Shown: positions 22,885 to 35,373, counted from the stretch's first letter. The stretch: 64,000 nt of DNA from Simmondsia chinensis (GCA_018398585.1 JAGTTD010000013.1:7350492-7414491), one strand, 5' to 3'. Notes: a model not told the origin generated them from the letters alone. Numbers and translations: made by a program.

Positions 22885-23935
22885 ATATAAATAATTAATT
22901 TTGAGGGCAAATTATATGTTCATTGTATTAATTTTTTAATTTATAAACTCTATGGAGGAATATTTTAGTTAAAAAATTATATATATTTGATAAAATAGTA
23001 CAGACAGTGTTTAAGGGTATAAAATAGGTCTTCTATCCAACTATTTTTAATTGGTAGTGTTACAATATTACTATTGTATGTGGGATTAGGGGAATAGCAA
23101 ATAGATTATGAGTTTACTACAAATAACAAGTTTTACATCTTTTTACACTATTACTTGGATTATTATATTAAGTACATATAATTTGAGGAAATCATACGGT
23201 ATAGACCCCCACCCCCTCCTTTAATCTTTTTCCAACCCCACTTTCATTAAACCAACTCATTTGGACCATTTTGTCCTTTCATTCTCTTTCCTCCCGTCCC
23301 CCCTCATTTAATGTAAATAGTAGCTTTTTAACTTTTTGTCGGTATTCTCTCTCTCCCTTCTCTTCCCTCCCGTCCAATCTCTCTCTCCTCCAAAATTTGT
23401 TTTGCAAGACATTCTCTCTCTCTCCTCTGGCTTCGATCCCATTCATTCTCTCTCTCCTCTAACTTCTTCTTCGAGACTCGTTCCCTCCTATTGTGACCCT
23501 CTAGCTGCTCTATCTTTCGCAAGACGCGTTCGTTCGGCAATTTTGTCTGTTTGCTCACTTTATCCTTGCTCTCTTTGTTGATCTAGGGTTTAATCACCAT
23601 TTCCAAAGGTGAACACCGATTTCCGAAGTTAGTGTGTGTTTGGATGTGCGGGGGTTGGGTGTTGGGGTTTTTTAAGGGAAATGCATATGTGTTTGTTTCG
23701 TGTGTTGCATTGGCCTAGTACTGGTTAGGGTTTTTTTGGGGGTTTAGGGTTTTGCTGTTAATGGCTTTGTGAGTAAGTATTAGTATCTTTTGAGTGAAAT
23801 TTCTATCTATACCGTACCATTTCCCTATAATTTGTGAACTAAAAATTATTTCATAGAGTTTCTAGACCAACAAATCAATACATTTATCCGTAGGGCATCG
23901 ATATATAATTAACCCTTTGTTTTATACTCTTCATA
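22885..23935. mobile_element. Possible MULE-like element with long inverted arms in gene B intron
   Basis: Blocks from the left side recur inverted on the right. AAACTCTATGG near 22945 pairs with CATAGAGTTT near 23857, and TACGGTATAGA near 23198 pairs with TCTATACCGTA near 23810. In between lie a CT-rich tract (23270-23580) and a stretch with ATCTAGGGTTT that resemble a plant 5' UTR. This would fit a Mutator-like element carrying a captured gene leader. The arms are diverged, the left one seems to hold about 200 extra bases, and no 9-bp duplication was confirmed. Confidence 0.35.
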
Positions 23936-24548
23936 ACTGTGATATATTTGAATTGGTAAAATTTTAACCCAACAATACTTATAGATTGTCCGTGCTCAAG
24001 CGAAAGTCCTTGAGACACTCGGTTTTTTTGTTGTTGTTGTTGTTGATGCTCATAGACTATTAAAAATTCAATATTTCATAGTGCAAAATGGATCTAAGTC
24101 TGTTAGGACTCTAGTTGTGCTTCTGGAAGGCGCACTCACCTCTAATCTCCGCCTTTGTACTCACCAATGGAGCTCACTTTCCCAATCACCTACTCACCAT
24201 GTCACTTGGCGAGTTCACCCTTGCTATATCTCGGTCTGTATTGGTCTTTCGAAAGTCAACAAAATATACCGTTTGAACTAAATCCTTAACAAACGCACAA
24301 ACTTTCAGTTAAAAGAAACAGGTTGTAGAAACTACTTTCTTGTATATAAAATGAAGCTCCAACTTTAATGGAACATGAATTTTGATACAAAAGCCACATT
24401 GTCCCAAAATTTTCAGGGACGTGATAGTGGAATACACATACCATGTCATAAAATTGGGCAAGACTCTTATGGAGTGAATATCAGAAGCTCTTGTACTGAA
24501 ACACCATCAACTAGGAATGGAATGCGCCAAGGGGTGGTCCTTGGCAAG

Positions 24549-26500
24549 TGTCAGATATTTTTTTCACTACCTGTGATAACAATGAGATTACGCCTCACTC
24601 AGCCTAAAACACACAAACGTATACACAAGCATAGCGGAAATAAACATAAACGAGCATAAACACAAGTAATGGAATACAAAACACAAGGGACGACTTTTTA
24701 TTATTTGAGCACCCTTTGAATTACAATGGAAAGCCTTGAACTCTCTTTTAAATTTGTATACAAGACTTTTTCTCAGCCTGGGGACTAGGTACAAAACTGA
24801 ATGCCCCCAAATAGCCCTATTTATAAAAGCTCAAGCAGTTTTCAGCATTCTCCCCATGATCTATAGTGAGGTAACTGCCTCCAGACAACTGGCAGTGCCT
24901 CATAAAGCCTGGTTCTCGACTTCCCTTGAGGGGTGCCTTTTGAAGGGGCAGTTATTGGTTCAAATCCCAGTCAACACACGCCCCTTACTACTTTTCCCGC
25001 CTAAAGGAGCAGTTACAAGTCAAAGGTGTGCCAAAGATGCCGATTCAGTTTCCCTCCAATTCTGTGGCAGTTACAGGTCAGCACCTGGTCAAGAACCTCA
25101 GTCAAACTCAGGGTCAAGGGCTTATCCTTCAAGGCACCACGTCCCATGCTCAATAACCGTCAAGTCAAGTGACCCGCACGTGCCAAGCACCTTTCTCTAT
25201 GTGCGAGGCTTCCCAAGTGTTCAAGTGTCCCAGAGCAAACGTGCACTGCGTCGTGCACACCCAGTATTGTCCCCAAACAAGGCTTGTGCAAACTCCCCCA
25301 GGTCACGCACGCTGCACGCACCTAGTGCACTGCCAGCACCACACCCGTGTGCTGCCAGCACCAGGCGCTGGCTGCTTCGAGTGTGCGCTGCAAGCATACT
25401 TGGGTGAGTAGTGTGGCGCACCAGGTTCACAGGCTTGCGCACCCCATGCATGTCCTAGCGCATGTTATGTGCCTCCATGAGTCTAGTTGTGCACTTGTGC
25501 AACGAACCTTGACATCTAGTGAGCCCAGCCCCTAGCTCTAGATGTGCGTGCTTGTGCGCAGTGCCTGTGCACTGGATGTTCGTGTTGCGTCTTGCTTGTG
25601 CAAGCCTTAGACCCATCCGTTGGTCAAGGCTCTAACCTAAGAGTGTCTGTTGGCCTACTCCAAGTTAATATCAACGCTCTGGCATACTCAAGGTCCATCT
25701 TGAGTTGGTGCCATATTGGGTCTAGGTGAAGGTCCGTTGTCTCGCTAGCAGAGAACATCCAATCTTGTGTGCTTGTACTTGGCTTTTCATGCCTTGTCCT
25801 TGCTTGTGCATGTAATGCGCCTAACCTGCATCCTGCGCATCGGGTCAACGCTGTGCAACAAGTGCATGGCCCTCTATCCGTCGATGTCATGCTCAGGCTC
25901 ATTTCCATTAGGCGTGGTTCATCCTACCAAGGGTGTTCAGGGCGTCTATACTTGTGCCTAATCGATGTTTGTCTCTTATCAGCATAACACATGCTTGTTC
26001 TTGCTTGTGCACATAATGCTCCTGACCTGCGTCCCACGCATTGGGTCAGCGCAGTGCAACAATCGCATGGCCCTCGGTCTGTCAATGTCATGCTCAGGCT
26101 CATTTCCGTTAGGCCCAATTCATCCATACAAAGGATGCGCACTGCGTATATACTTGTGCCCAATCGATGTCCTTCTCATATCAGCACAACGCTTGCGTTG
26201 CACTTAGTCAAGGGTCCGTCCTTAACTAGTTCGGCGCAACTAGTGTGTGCCCGCTTGAGCATGATCATGCTCTTGACTAGTGGTCCTTTACTATGTCAAT
26301 GCACTGCTTCAAGCGCGCATGCCCTCTCGGGGTCATGCTTGGGTCAAAGTCCGTTACGTCCCGTGTCGCAGCCAACCCTAGGCGCTGACATCCCATCAAG
26401 CTCTAGAGGTTTGCGCAACGTCAACGCAATGATCAGGGCATGATGTGCCTAACGCCAGGTATCACCCCGCGCGCGGCATCCCAATATCAAGGGTCTTATA
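24549..26500 (+). mobile_element. Solo-LTR-like insertion in gene B exon 3
   Basis: A 1952-bp insertion starting TGTCAG and ending TTATA sits between perfect gcaag copies (24544-24548 and 26501-26505), a 5-bp duplication typical of LTR elements. A TATTTATAAAAG TATA-like box lies near 24819. It has no coding capacity and no internal primer site, so a solo LTR is the simplest reading. The terminal TA instead of CA is atypical. The interior is CG-richer than its surroundings and carries a tandem repeat. Confidence 0.75.
25793..26190 (+). repeat. Two diverged tandem copies, about 195 bp each
   Basis: CTTGTCCTTGCTTGTGCATG near 25793 and the related start near 25990 open two copies. Both contain CGATGTCATGCTCAGGCTCATTTCC-like and CTTGTGCC(T/C)AATCGATG segments. 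They lie inside the LTR-like insertion and explain much of its unusual length. Confidence 0.75.
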
Positions 26501-26598
26501 GCAAGCCAATGCTACCCTTCCTGCCCTAAGCCAGAGATGACATTAGGAGCCAGCAGGCACTCAGACTCGTCATTCCTCACCATGCTTATCTAAGACCA

Positions 26599-26602
<4 letters not shown>

Positions 26603-26665
<63 letters not shown>
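26603..26665 (+). repeat. 63-base G homopolymer
   Basis: An uninterrupted G run in the remains of gene B exon 3, followed by TGGTGTTTGTTTGTGTG. Gene A has only GGGGG at the homologous place. It may be a slippage expansion or a sequencing or assembly artefact. Confidence 0.9.
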
Positions 26666-26666
<1 letters not shown>

Positions 26667-26771
26667 GGTGTTTGTTTGTGTGTTGGTCTCCAAGTGCTTC
26701 ACCAGAATTAATGGTTCAATGTTTACCCTATTCTAGGTGCCTTTGTGGTAAACATCGGTGACATTCTTCAG

Positions 26772-27714
26772 GTTATTCTCTTCTTTTGCTTGAACTATTA
26801 ATTACAATCAACATGGAAATAACCGTTATTTAAAAGGGTTATTTAGATAAAGTTAACTCTAAATGTCATTAGTTTTTACTTGAGTGTTCACAACTTTTAC
26901 ATGATTAGAGAACTACCCTTTGTAATTCACATTTTTTTCAACCACCTAACTTCTGTCAATGTAACTAGCATTCTGTTAAAAAAAATTGCGTAATGCAGCT
27001 GAGGAGTTGAAGACCGAAAAATATATAATGTCCATGCTAAGAATAGTTTGAAGAAATAACCATAAAGACTGAAAAATAAATTAGAGGTTAAGTGAAAAGT
27101 AGCTATCGTGTGGGATACAACTTCTTTTGGTAAACCGGGCCTGGCAAGGATTGGTGAAGCTTGAAGGGACAATAATGGTAGAGTCATAGCAGTATTATCT
27201 TTATCTATTGGTATTATGGAGTCTACCCAAGCAGAGATCATCTCTTGCTTGGCAAGAGTTTTTTAGGGACAAATGGATGGGTGGTATTGGTGTAATCGTC
27301 GGTGTATGTTGTTGGATGTAATTGAGAAGTATTTGAAGATTTCCGTTTAACCCTTTTAGGAATTGGGTTGAATTTTGATTTGGCCCATGTAATCCTTTTT
27401 GACACGATTAACTCATTTATATAGTTATGTGAGACATTTTAGAGGCATACTACTACTACTACTATTATTATATTTTTTTATTACATATATATACACATAT
27501 TTTTCTTTGGAGTTAAGATAATTTGAACTATATTCAATAATTGTAATTTGATAGTTTATTTTAACAATTATAAATATAACAAGTATTTAGTGGCACTATC
27601 AACCATAACATGTATGATGAACATATTTGTAAATTGAAAAACTGGCATTTAATGAAAAAATATCACCAATATAATTAAATGGGTAGCCCGTGGGTTACCC
27701 ATTTAATAATTGGG
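26772..27714. other. Intron 3 of gene B and flank of the Athila-like element
   Basis: The first 170 or so bases match the start of gene A's long intron. The rest is AT-rich, with a short (ACT)n/(ATT)n tract near 27448-27475 and no exon 4. The sequence breaks at 27714, where the Athila-like LTR begins. Confidence 0.55.
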
Positions 27715-29332
27715 TGATGTCTTTTTCTACGTCTATCAAAATTTAATATTTAACCCTATTTACTAAACATATCTAAATTATAGTATAGAGCGAGAGGGTG
27801 TCGAACCACAGGGACTAAGAGTGCGTGAAATTATTCTATAACTTAAATTGATTTAAATAAAATTGAGAGTTTTTTGTATTGATTAATCTAAAGAAATGAA
27901 AATTAAACTAAGACAATCTACTTCTACGCTCAAAGGTGTATTAAATTGGAACCTAGGGTTTTGAATCCATCATTAGCCAATTATTTTTGCGTTAACTTTT
28001 AACTTGGGATTATTAATTGTCACACGAGCAGTAGTTTAGGCTACAAGCTTCAACCTACTAAGGAAATGTTACTAGTATCACGTATTGACCCTATCTAACT
28101 AAAGCACAAGAAAAATAGGCTTAACCTAACGTATTATTAATTATTACGTATTGATCCTATCTCATTAAAGCATATGGAAGGCAGGCTTTAATTAACAATT
28201 CGGTTAATACTATTACTTGATTAATTAATCCTAAGGCTACAAGCACAAAGAATTAATTTATAAATATCAATCTCAACAATTAAAGGAACAAACTCAATAA
28301 TCATATTAATTGAATAAACAACTAAAGCACAATACTTCGTAGTATTTATCATAATCAAGCAATTCATGTAACAGACAAATTATCCCGAAATTAAAAGTAA
28401 TACAAAATTAAAAAGGCTAAGGCTTCAACTAACCCCAGAGAGCAAGTTAGCTCTTTATCAATGATGATCCGGTGAAGGAGAAGATGAATGAACTCATGTC
28501 AGTCTTCACGCTAATTTTGCTCTCATTCCAATTTAACAAAAGAAATAAATAATTAATAAAGTAAAGACAAAAGAAAGTAAGAATTTGAGAGAGAGAGGAC
28601 ATGACGCTGCCAAAGAGAGAATTCGTGAGCGGCTGTCCAAAAATCCCTGAAAAAAGAGAACGAACAAGCCTATATACTGCTGATGTGGGTTGAAGCTGGT
28701 GTCGGTTGAACAGGGATGCAGGTGTTGGGCTGAGCCGAGGTGGGTCTTGCATAGGGACGACGTGCTTGAGGACTGTGTTGGTGAACCTGAGATTGGGCCT
28801 ATCGGTGGCCACTAGGACGAGGCTGAACAGGGGAACGAGCGTGGGCCAGAGCTGGACTGCAAATGTTGGTGTGGCTAGGTTGAGGTTGACGGGCCTGGTG
28901 TTCTGGGTTGGGCTGGACTGAACAGTGAAGTTGGGCCTGAGGTTGATGATGTCAGTAGAGTTGGGCTGGTACTGCAGATGACGCGGGCTGTGGGCTTGGT
29001 GATCTGGTGATGATGTTGACGGTGCTTGGTGTCGGTGGGCTGTTCGTGGGACTATTCGTGGGCTTGCATTTGGGCTGAGGTGCACGGGTTTGGGCTGTGC
29101 AGGTTTTGGGTCGAAATTAGGTCATACGATCTCATCCCAATCTTCGATTCACTTAATTTAATTGTTTACGCGTCGAATTTGTCTTATTTGCACCAAAATT
29201 TGACAATTTCAGGAACTTCAATTTCAAACCAATTAAACATAAAAATTGTCAAAATGAGTGTAGAACTATAATTAAATAGGTGCAAAATAATTAAAATATC
29301 AATTAAAAGATGCGTAAATACTAGACGCATCA
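27715..29332 (-). repeat. 3' LTR of the Athila-like element
   Basis: 1618 bp, TGATGTC to CGCATCA. The right half (28447-29085) shows long frames that recur in the other LTR (43170-43430); these are LTR sequence, not genes. Confidence 0.92.
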
Positions 29333-30657
29333 ACACCCCCACACCTAACATTTGCTAGTCCTTGAGCAAAGCATATGATTTAACATAAAATCCCCACCTT
29401 CACCAAGTTTTCCGAGATTAACACATGCATTAGAATTCAAGACAAGATTCAGTCATCTAGAGCATTCTCCAATTCCATGAATTCAAATGAATAAACTTCA
29501 AAAATCGTCATAAAATTTCGTTAACCCTGAATCAACTAATAGAAACTACTCAAGCAATTTAAGCGCACAAGTGAAAGTGAATAGGATCTAATGCCATAAA
29601 ATCTCCTCAAACTCGCGCTTCTAATCAAATATACCAAAGTTTTATACACCCACACTATTGAGTCACCTAAACATATGTCCGTACATAGAGAATTTTAAGT
29701 GGCATATGAGTGACTACTTTGCAATATTTTGACATCAATATAACACCAAAAAAGAACAATTTTATCATAAATGTACATCAATTCTAACTTTCTTCTTTTT
29801 CCTTTGTCCTTTTTTTCCTTTTCTTTGGTGGAACCTTTTTTTTTTTTTTTTTTTTTTTTCCTTTCTCACTTTTCATTTTTTCTTTTTCTTTTTCCGTTTC
29901 CTCTTCTTTTTCTGTTCAATTTTTGGAATTTCACATAACGAGTACCTCAACTTTACAATTGACATTGATCAACAAGTACTTTACATCATATCAAGAGGCA
30001 AGGATTAGGATAAGCCAATAGGGCAAGCCCGCAAAACTCAAGACATATAATATTGTTTACTAAAATTTTTCAGATTTTCCACAACATGAAAGTTTTGTGC
30101 ATAGTGAATATGTGAGCCGCGTAAGATAGAACCCATTAATATCAACATTAATCGACAATATTTACTAACAAGTATGGAGTAGAATCATTTAATTTCATGG
30201 AATTAAGAGAACGAAGTAAACAACTAATCCTACTATCATCTTAACATACGCGTCGACCAAGGAAAACTTGGTTAAACGGTTATAATGCACACTCAAAATG
30301 CACAAAAGATGTTAATTTTTTTTTTAAAATTTGACCAAAAAAATGAGCACATGCAAATGAGACTCGCCCCCACACCTAAATCATGCATTGTCCTCAATGC
30401 GACAATATAAATCATTAAAACACAAGAAATATGTGAGATAGAGCAATACAACCTGACAGGGCAGCATGAACATTTATATATGACTTCTTCAACCCGGGAC
30501 AAGAACCTGAAAAGAGAGAAAACAAGTCTCTAAGAAACTAATTAATTTAAAAACTAAACTAAAAACAAGAATTAACAAAACCTAGGCTTCCTCCTAGGAG
30601 CACTAAGTTTTACGCCTTCAGCTGGGCGCAATGAATCCAGCAAAGATCAAGTATTAA
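29333..30657 (-). other. 3' non-coding region of the Athila-like element
   Basis: AT-rich, no open frame of note. It contains a 22-nt T run near 29839-29860 and a pyrimidine-rich strand (29780-29925), and ends at the polypurine tract beside the 3' LTR. Relatives often have a third open frame here; none is seen. Confidence 0.7.
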
Positions 30658-31817
30658 TCATGGTATCCACCAAAGAGACGACTTCAATAACTTGTCGATC
30701 AACAATGCCATCCAACTCAAATACAGGTTTAAGCCTTTGACCATTTGCAGTGAATGCACGACCATCTTTTGGGTGGCATATCTCAATATAGCACCCAAGG
30801 GGTACACTTGCTTAACCACAAAAGGACCATCCCACCTAGACCTCAACTTACCAGGAAAAAAGCATAATTTAGAATTAAAAAGCCAAACCTTGTGATCAGG
30901 AGTAAATGTTTTTCTCAAAATATGTTTATCATGAGAAGCCTTGGTTTTAGCTTTATAAATCCTTGCATTCTCATAAGCTTCATTTCTTAACTCCTCAAGT
31001 TCACTCAATTGAAGCTTTCGGTTAGATCCAGCTTGGTCTAAGTCAAAATTCAAAGCCCTAGTGGCCCAATAAGCACGATGTTCTAACTCAACCGGTAAAT
31101 GACACACCTTACCAAAGACTAAACTATAGGGTGACATACCAAGTGGGGTCTTATAAGCCGTGCGGTAAGCCCAAAAAGCACCATTCAACCTAAGGGACCA
31201 ATCTTTCCTATCAGGACGAACCGTTTTATCAAGTCTAGACTTAATCTCACGATTTGAAAGCTCTACTTGACCACTAGTTTGGGGGTGGTATAGGGCAGCA
31301 ATCTTATGATGCATCGAGTACTTCTTAAGAAGTGACTCAAATGACCAGTGAATAAAGTGACTACCACCATCACTAATGAGTGCTCTAGGGGTACCAAAAC
31401 AGTTAAAGATGTGGTCTCTGACAAATTGTTGGTCCTAGTAGGTATAGCTTCAATCCACTTAGACACATAGTCAACCCCTACGAGTATGTAAACACACCCA
31501 AAGGACGGGGGAAACGGACCCGTGAAGTCAATACGCCAAACATCGAATATTTCCACAATCAAAATGGGGTTTAAAAGCATCATGTCTCGACGTGTCGATG
31601 CGCCTGTGCACTGACAACACTCACATGCAAGACAAAACTCATGAGCATCCTTAAACAGAGTAGGCCAATAAAAACCACATTGTAGGACTTTTGCAGCAGT
31701 CCTACGATCGCCAAAGTGTCCTCCACATGCATATGAGTGACAAAAAGATAAAATGCTATGATATTCACACTTTGGAACACACCTACGAATTACCCAATCC
31801 GCACAATGTTTAAACAA
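30658..31817 (-). pseudogene. Athila-like integrase
   Basis: 31817-31263 has the HHCC finger region ([25 protein letters not shown]) and the first catalytic Asp in [10 protein letters not shown]. After a frame shift near 31310, 31314-30658 contains [16 protein letters not shown] with the catalytic Glu, then [21 protein letters not shown] and the C-terminal [11 protein letters not shown]. The region of the second catalytic Asp is frame-broken. Confidence 0.88.
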
Positions 31818-32042
31818 GTCAGGGTCATCCTAATAAGAGTGCTTTACCTGAGAATAAAACCTATCTTTTTTCATGCTTAGACCAAGTAGATGGAATCGTA
31901 CCTGTGGCGAGAAAGTTAATAATATCTGCAAACCAAGAGCCACGTGAATGGGAGACGACAAAAAGTTGCTCACCAGGAAAAGAGTCATGCATTGAAATAG
32001 ATGAATCACGATTCTCAAAGAAAATCCTAAAGAGATGGTCAG

Positions 32043-32693
32043 CTACCACATTCTCTGCACCTTTCTTATCTCTAATCTCAATATTAAACTCTTGAAGTAG
32101 AAGAATCCATCTAATGAGCCTAGGTTTCGTTCTTTCTTTGAGAGCAAATATTTCAATGCGGCATGGTCAGAATAGATAATGACTTTTGACCTCAAAAGAT
32201 AGGAACAAAACTTGTCAAGAGCAAACACAACAGCTAGCAACTCCTTTTCAGTGGTGGTGTAATGGCGTTGGGCATCATTAAGTGTTTTACTAGCATAGTA
32301 AATGACATGAGGCAATTTGTTCACTCTTTGACCTAGGACGTCACCTATAGCAAAATCAGAAGCATCACACATAATTTCAAAAGGGAGAGAATAATCAGGT
32401 GGCTGCATAATAAGGTCCGACACAAGTAATGATCTAGGCTTTTGGAAAGCTTCTAAGCAAGATTCATCAAAATCAATTGATTTTTCCTTAACTAGCAAGT
32501 TAGTCAATGGTCTGGCTAACTTTCCAAAGTCCTTAATGAATCTCCTATAGAAACCTGCATGGCCTAGAAATGATCTAACTTGCTTCACGTTTGAGGGAGG
32601 GGGTAAGTTTGCAATCAGATCTACCTTAGCCTTATCAACCTCAATACCCTTCTTGGACACTCTATGACCCAATACAATCCCCTCTTGAACCAT
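32043..32693 (-). pseudogene. Athila-like connection domain and RNase H
   Basis: The frame reads GIVLGHRVSKKGIEVDKAK, VRSFLGHAGFYRRFIKDF, then RNase H with MCDASDFAIGDVLGQR, HVIYYASKTLNDAQRHYTTT, EKELLAVVFALDKF and [12 protein letters not shown]. Key acidic residues of RNase H (D in CDAS, E in EKEL, D in YSDH) are present. It is separated by a stop from the RT segment upstream. Confidence 0.88.
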
Positions 32694-32708
32694 AAAGTGA
32701 CTCTTCTC

Positions 32709-33212
32709 CTAAATCAAAACAAGATTGGTCTCTTCACATCTTTTTAGCACAAGCCTCAAATTCTGCAAACATTTATCAATCGAAGGTCCAAAAACAGAGA
32801 AACCACCCATGAAAACCTCAAGAAATCTATCTACTATGTCAGAGAAGATAGACATCATGCATCTCTGCAATGTAGCGGGGGCATTACATAAACCAAATGG
32901 CATCCTACGATAGGCAAATGTGCCAAAGGGGCACGTAAAAGTCGTTTTCTCCTGATCCTCTGGGTAGACTGCTACCTGGTTATGTCATGAATATCCATTA
33001 AGAAAATAGTAAAAGCTCTGACCAGCTAGCCTCTCTAAATTCTGGTCAATGATTGGTAGAGAAAAATGGTACTTCCTAGTGGCAGAGTTAAGCTTCCTAT
33101 AGTCAATACACACTCTTCAGCCCGCAGTCTTTCTAGTAGGTACTAACTCTCCATCACTACTCCTAATCACAGTAATGCCCGACTTTTTTGGGACTAACTG
33201 AATAGAGCTAAC
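32709..33212 (-). pseudogene. Athila-like reverse transcriptase with altered active site
   Basis: The palm segment contains MPFGLCNAPATLQRCMMSIF, then VFMGGFSVFG where active relatives have F-M-D-D. Both catalytic aspartates are glycine (GGTGGT, antisense of 32802-32807), which would abolish polymerisation. 33212-32904 holds the fingers region in other frames with stops. Confidence 0.83.
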
Positions 33213-34714
33213 TCACCTACTATCAGAAATTGGGTAAATGATACCCGCATCAAGCAATTTCACAATCTCTTTCTTTACCACTTCCTTCGTGTTAGGGTTT
33301 AACCTCTTTTGCATCTCTCCAGTGGGTCTAGCACTCTCATCAAGAGAAATCCTATGCATGCAAATGGAAGGGTCTATACCCTTCAAATCAGCCACAGACC
33401 ACCTAATGGCACTCGTATGATCACTAAGCACTGTCATCCATGCATCCTCCTGTTCCCTAGACAACTGAGAAGAGATTATCACAGGTAAAGTCTCGTCGGG
33501 TCCTAAGAAAGCATACTTAAGAGTAGATGGCAACGACTTAAGTTCAATTTTGGATGGTGAAACTATGGAAGGCAAGGCTAGGGAATCCGAAAGCGTAGGT
33601 AAGGCTTCTACTTTTGACAACCAATGACAAGTCTCTAAGGGAGCACACAACTCAAGCAAATCATTCATCTCTCTAACATCATTTTCAATCTCAAAATCAT
33701 CAGAACAATCGTATACTAGTGCCCGCTCAAGGGAATCACTAATTAGGATAGAGGGGAGTGTTTGGTCAACCAAATCATCAATAATATCCACCCAGAAACA
33801 CTCCAAGTCATCCTCACTAGTGGGTGACAACGAAGCCTTAAAAATGTTCAACCTAATATTCATGTTTGCAAAACTAACGTCCATTAACTCAGATCTACAA
33901 TTAATGGTAGCATTGGCCGTCGCTAAGAAAGGCCGACCTACAATGACAGGGACATGGTTTTTTGAATGACTAGAAGATTCCATATCAAGCACGAGGAAAT
34001 CAGCAGGAAGCAAGGCTCTGTCTACTCTCACTAACACGTCAATCAGCTCACCACGGGGGATCCTAGTTGATCTATTTGCTAACTGCAAGGTCACCGCGGT
34101 GGGTTGCAACTCTTCCAGGCCTAACTTCTCATAAACCGAGTAAAGAATAATGCTGACACTCGCTCCTAAGTCCAGTAAAGCTTTATCAATCGAGTAGTCT
34201 CCAAGTGAACAAGAGATGGTGGGGACACCAGGGTCTTTGTACTTAATTGGAGTGTCACACTTCAGAATAGAGCTCACTTGCTCGGCTAAAAATACGTTTT
34301 TAGGCAGATGTGCTCTAAATTGCCTCTTTTGGTTTAGAAGGTCCTTAATAAACTTTGCATAGGCCAGGATTTGTTTAATTGCATCAAGAAGGGGAATGTT
34401 TATCTTTACTTGCTTAAAAGTCTCCAAAATATCTTCCCACTTCATGCCCTTCCCATTTGGATGTGGTGCAACTAAAGCTTGGGGGAAGGGCACTCTATGA
34501 CATATGAGGAAGGAAGATCAGAGGTCTTACGAGTGGGAGAAGGGTACATGAACTCATCGGTCTCCTTCTCTCTTTCCTCGCTCTTTTCTTCTCCCTCGCC
34601 TCTTATGGGTACTTTACTTTCAGCACTCACCCCATCATCAACCTCCTTCCCACTTCTTAACATTGTAATAGACTGTGCTTGTTCTTTATGGGGAGGATAA
34701 TTGTCTTGCCTCAT
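33213..34714 (-). pseudogene. Athila-like gag end, protease and RT start
   Basis: 34714-34472 is the gag-protease linker. The 426-residue frame 34493-33213 contains the protease with DLGASVSIILYSVYEKLG (D-L-G-A-S, the form usual in this branch), VTLQLANRSTRIPRG and HVPVIVGRPFLATANA. It runs on to KEIVKLLDAGIIYPISDS, the first conserved block of reverse transcriptase. This frame is long and open, but its neighbours are broken, so no polyprotein results. Confidence 0.87.
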
Positions 34715-35373
34715 ACAGTTCCTAGGGTTCTCTCACTACAAAAAAATAGTCGATTTCCGACGGCGACATCGGTCGGAAACTAGGAAAAATCGGTCGGAAA
34801 TGTGCACTTCCAACCGAATTTCCGACCGAATATTTACGTCGGAAATATGTTGGTTAGAAACCTATTTCCGACGACTTCCAAAATTCGGTTGGAAATTTTC
34901 GACCGACTTTCCAACTGAGTGTTTCAGTCAGAAATTTCCAACCGGATTTCCGACTAAAATTTCAATCTGAAATTTCATCGATTGAGAGTTTCAGTCGGAA
35001 ACTTCCAACCGACTTATTGGTCAAAGATTTCCAACGGAGGTGCTGGTCGCAAACTACTGACCGAATTATCGGTTGGAAATTACCGACCAAATTCTCCGTC
35101 GGCAACTACCAACTGAAATTCGGTCGGAAACTTGGCCGGCAAGATAAATAATCAGCCGAACATTTATAATTTTTTTTAAATGCCTGTTTAGTAGAAAAGT
35201 ATGTTTAATCCTATTATAAATTATTTTTCTTGTACGTATACGATACTACCAAAAACATAACATATAAGATATTACTAATACCAAAAACATAACATAAGTT
35301 TCAATTACCAAAAACATCACAATATAATTTAAGCTTACACCTAAAAAGTTAAACAAAACAATTATCAAATTTA

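Larger units (their letters stand above)
24417..26771 (+). pseudogene. 2-oxoglutarate dioxygenase gene B, exon 3 with LTR insertion
   Basis: The exon is homologous to 5436-5757 of gene A, as is the downstream intron start for about 170 bases. It is cut at 24548 by a 1952-bp LTR-like insertion and resumes at 26506. Before the insertion, TTA has become TGA at 24475-24477. After it, a 63-base G run (26603-26665) has expanded at the GGGGG of the glycine codons. The HxD region is recognisable (GASRHSDSS) but frame-broken. The CAG|GTTATT donor remains. No fourth exon was found up to 27714 or beyond the Athila-like element. Gene B is clearly dead. Confidence 0.87.

Noticed and set aside
24736..25407. 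223-residue plus-strand frame as a gene
   Set aside because: It sits inside the solo-LTR-like insertion, has no recognisable domain, and overlaps several frames of equal quality, as expected in GC-rich LTR sequence.
28447..29085. Proline- and threonine-rich 212-residue frame as a gene
   Set aside because: It lies wholly in the Athila-like LTR and is not conserved as a frame in the other LTR.
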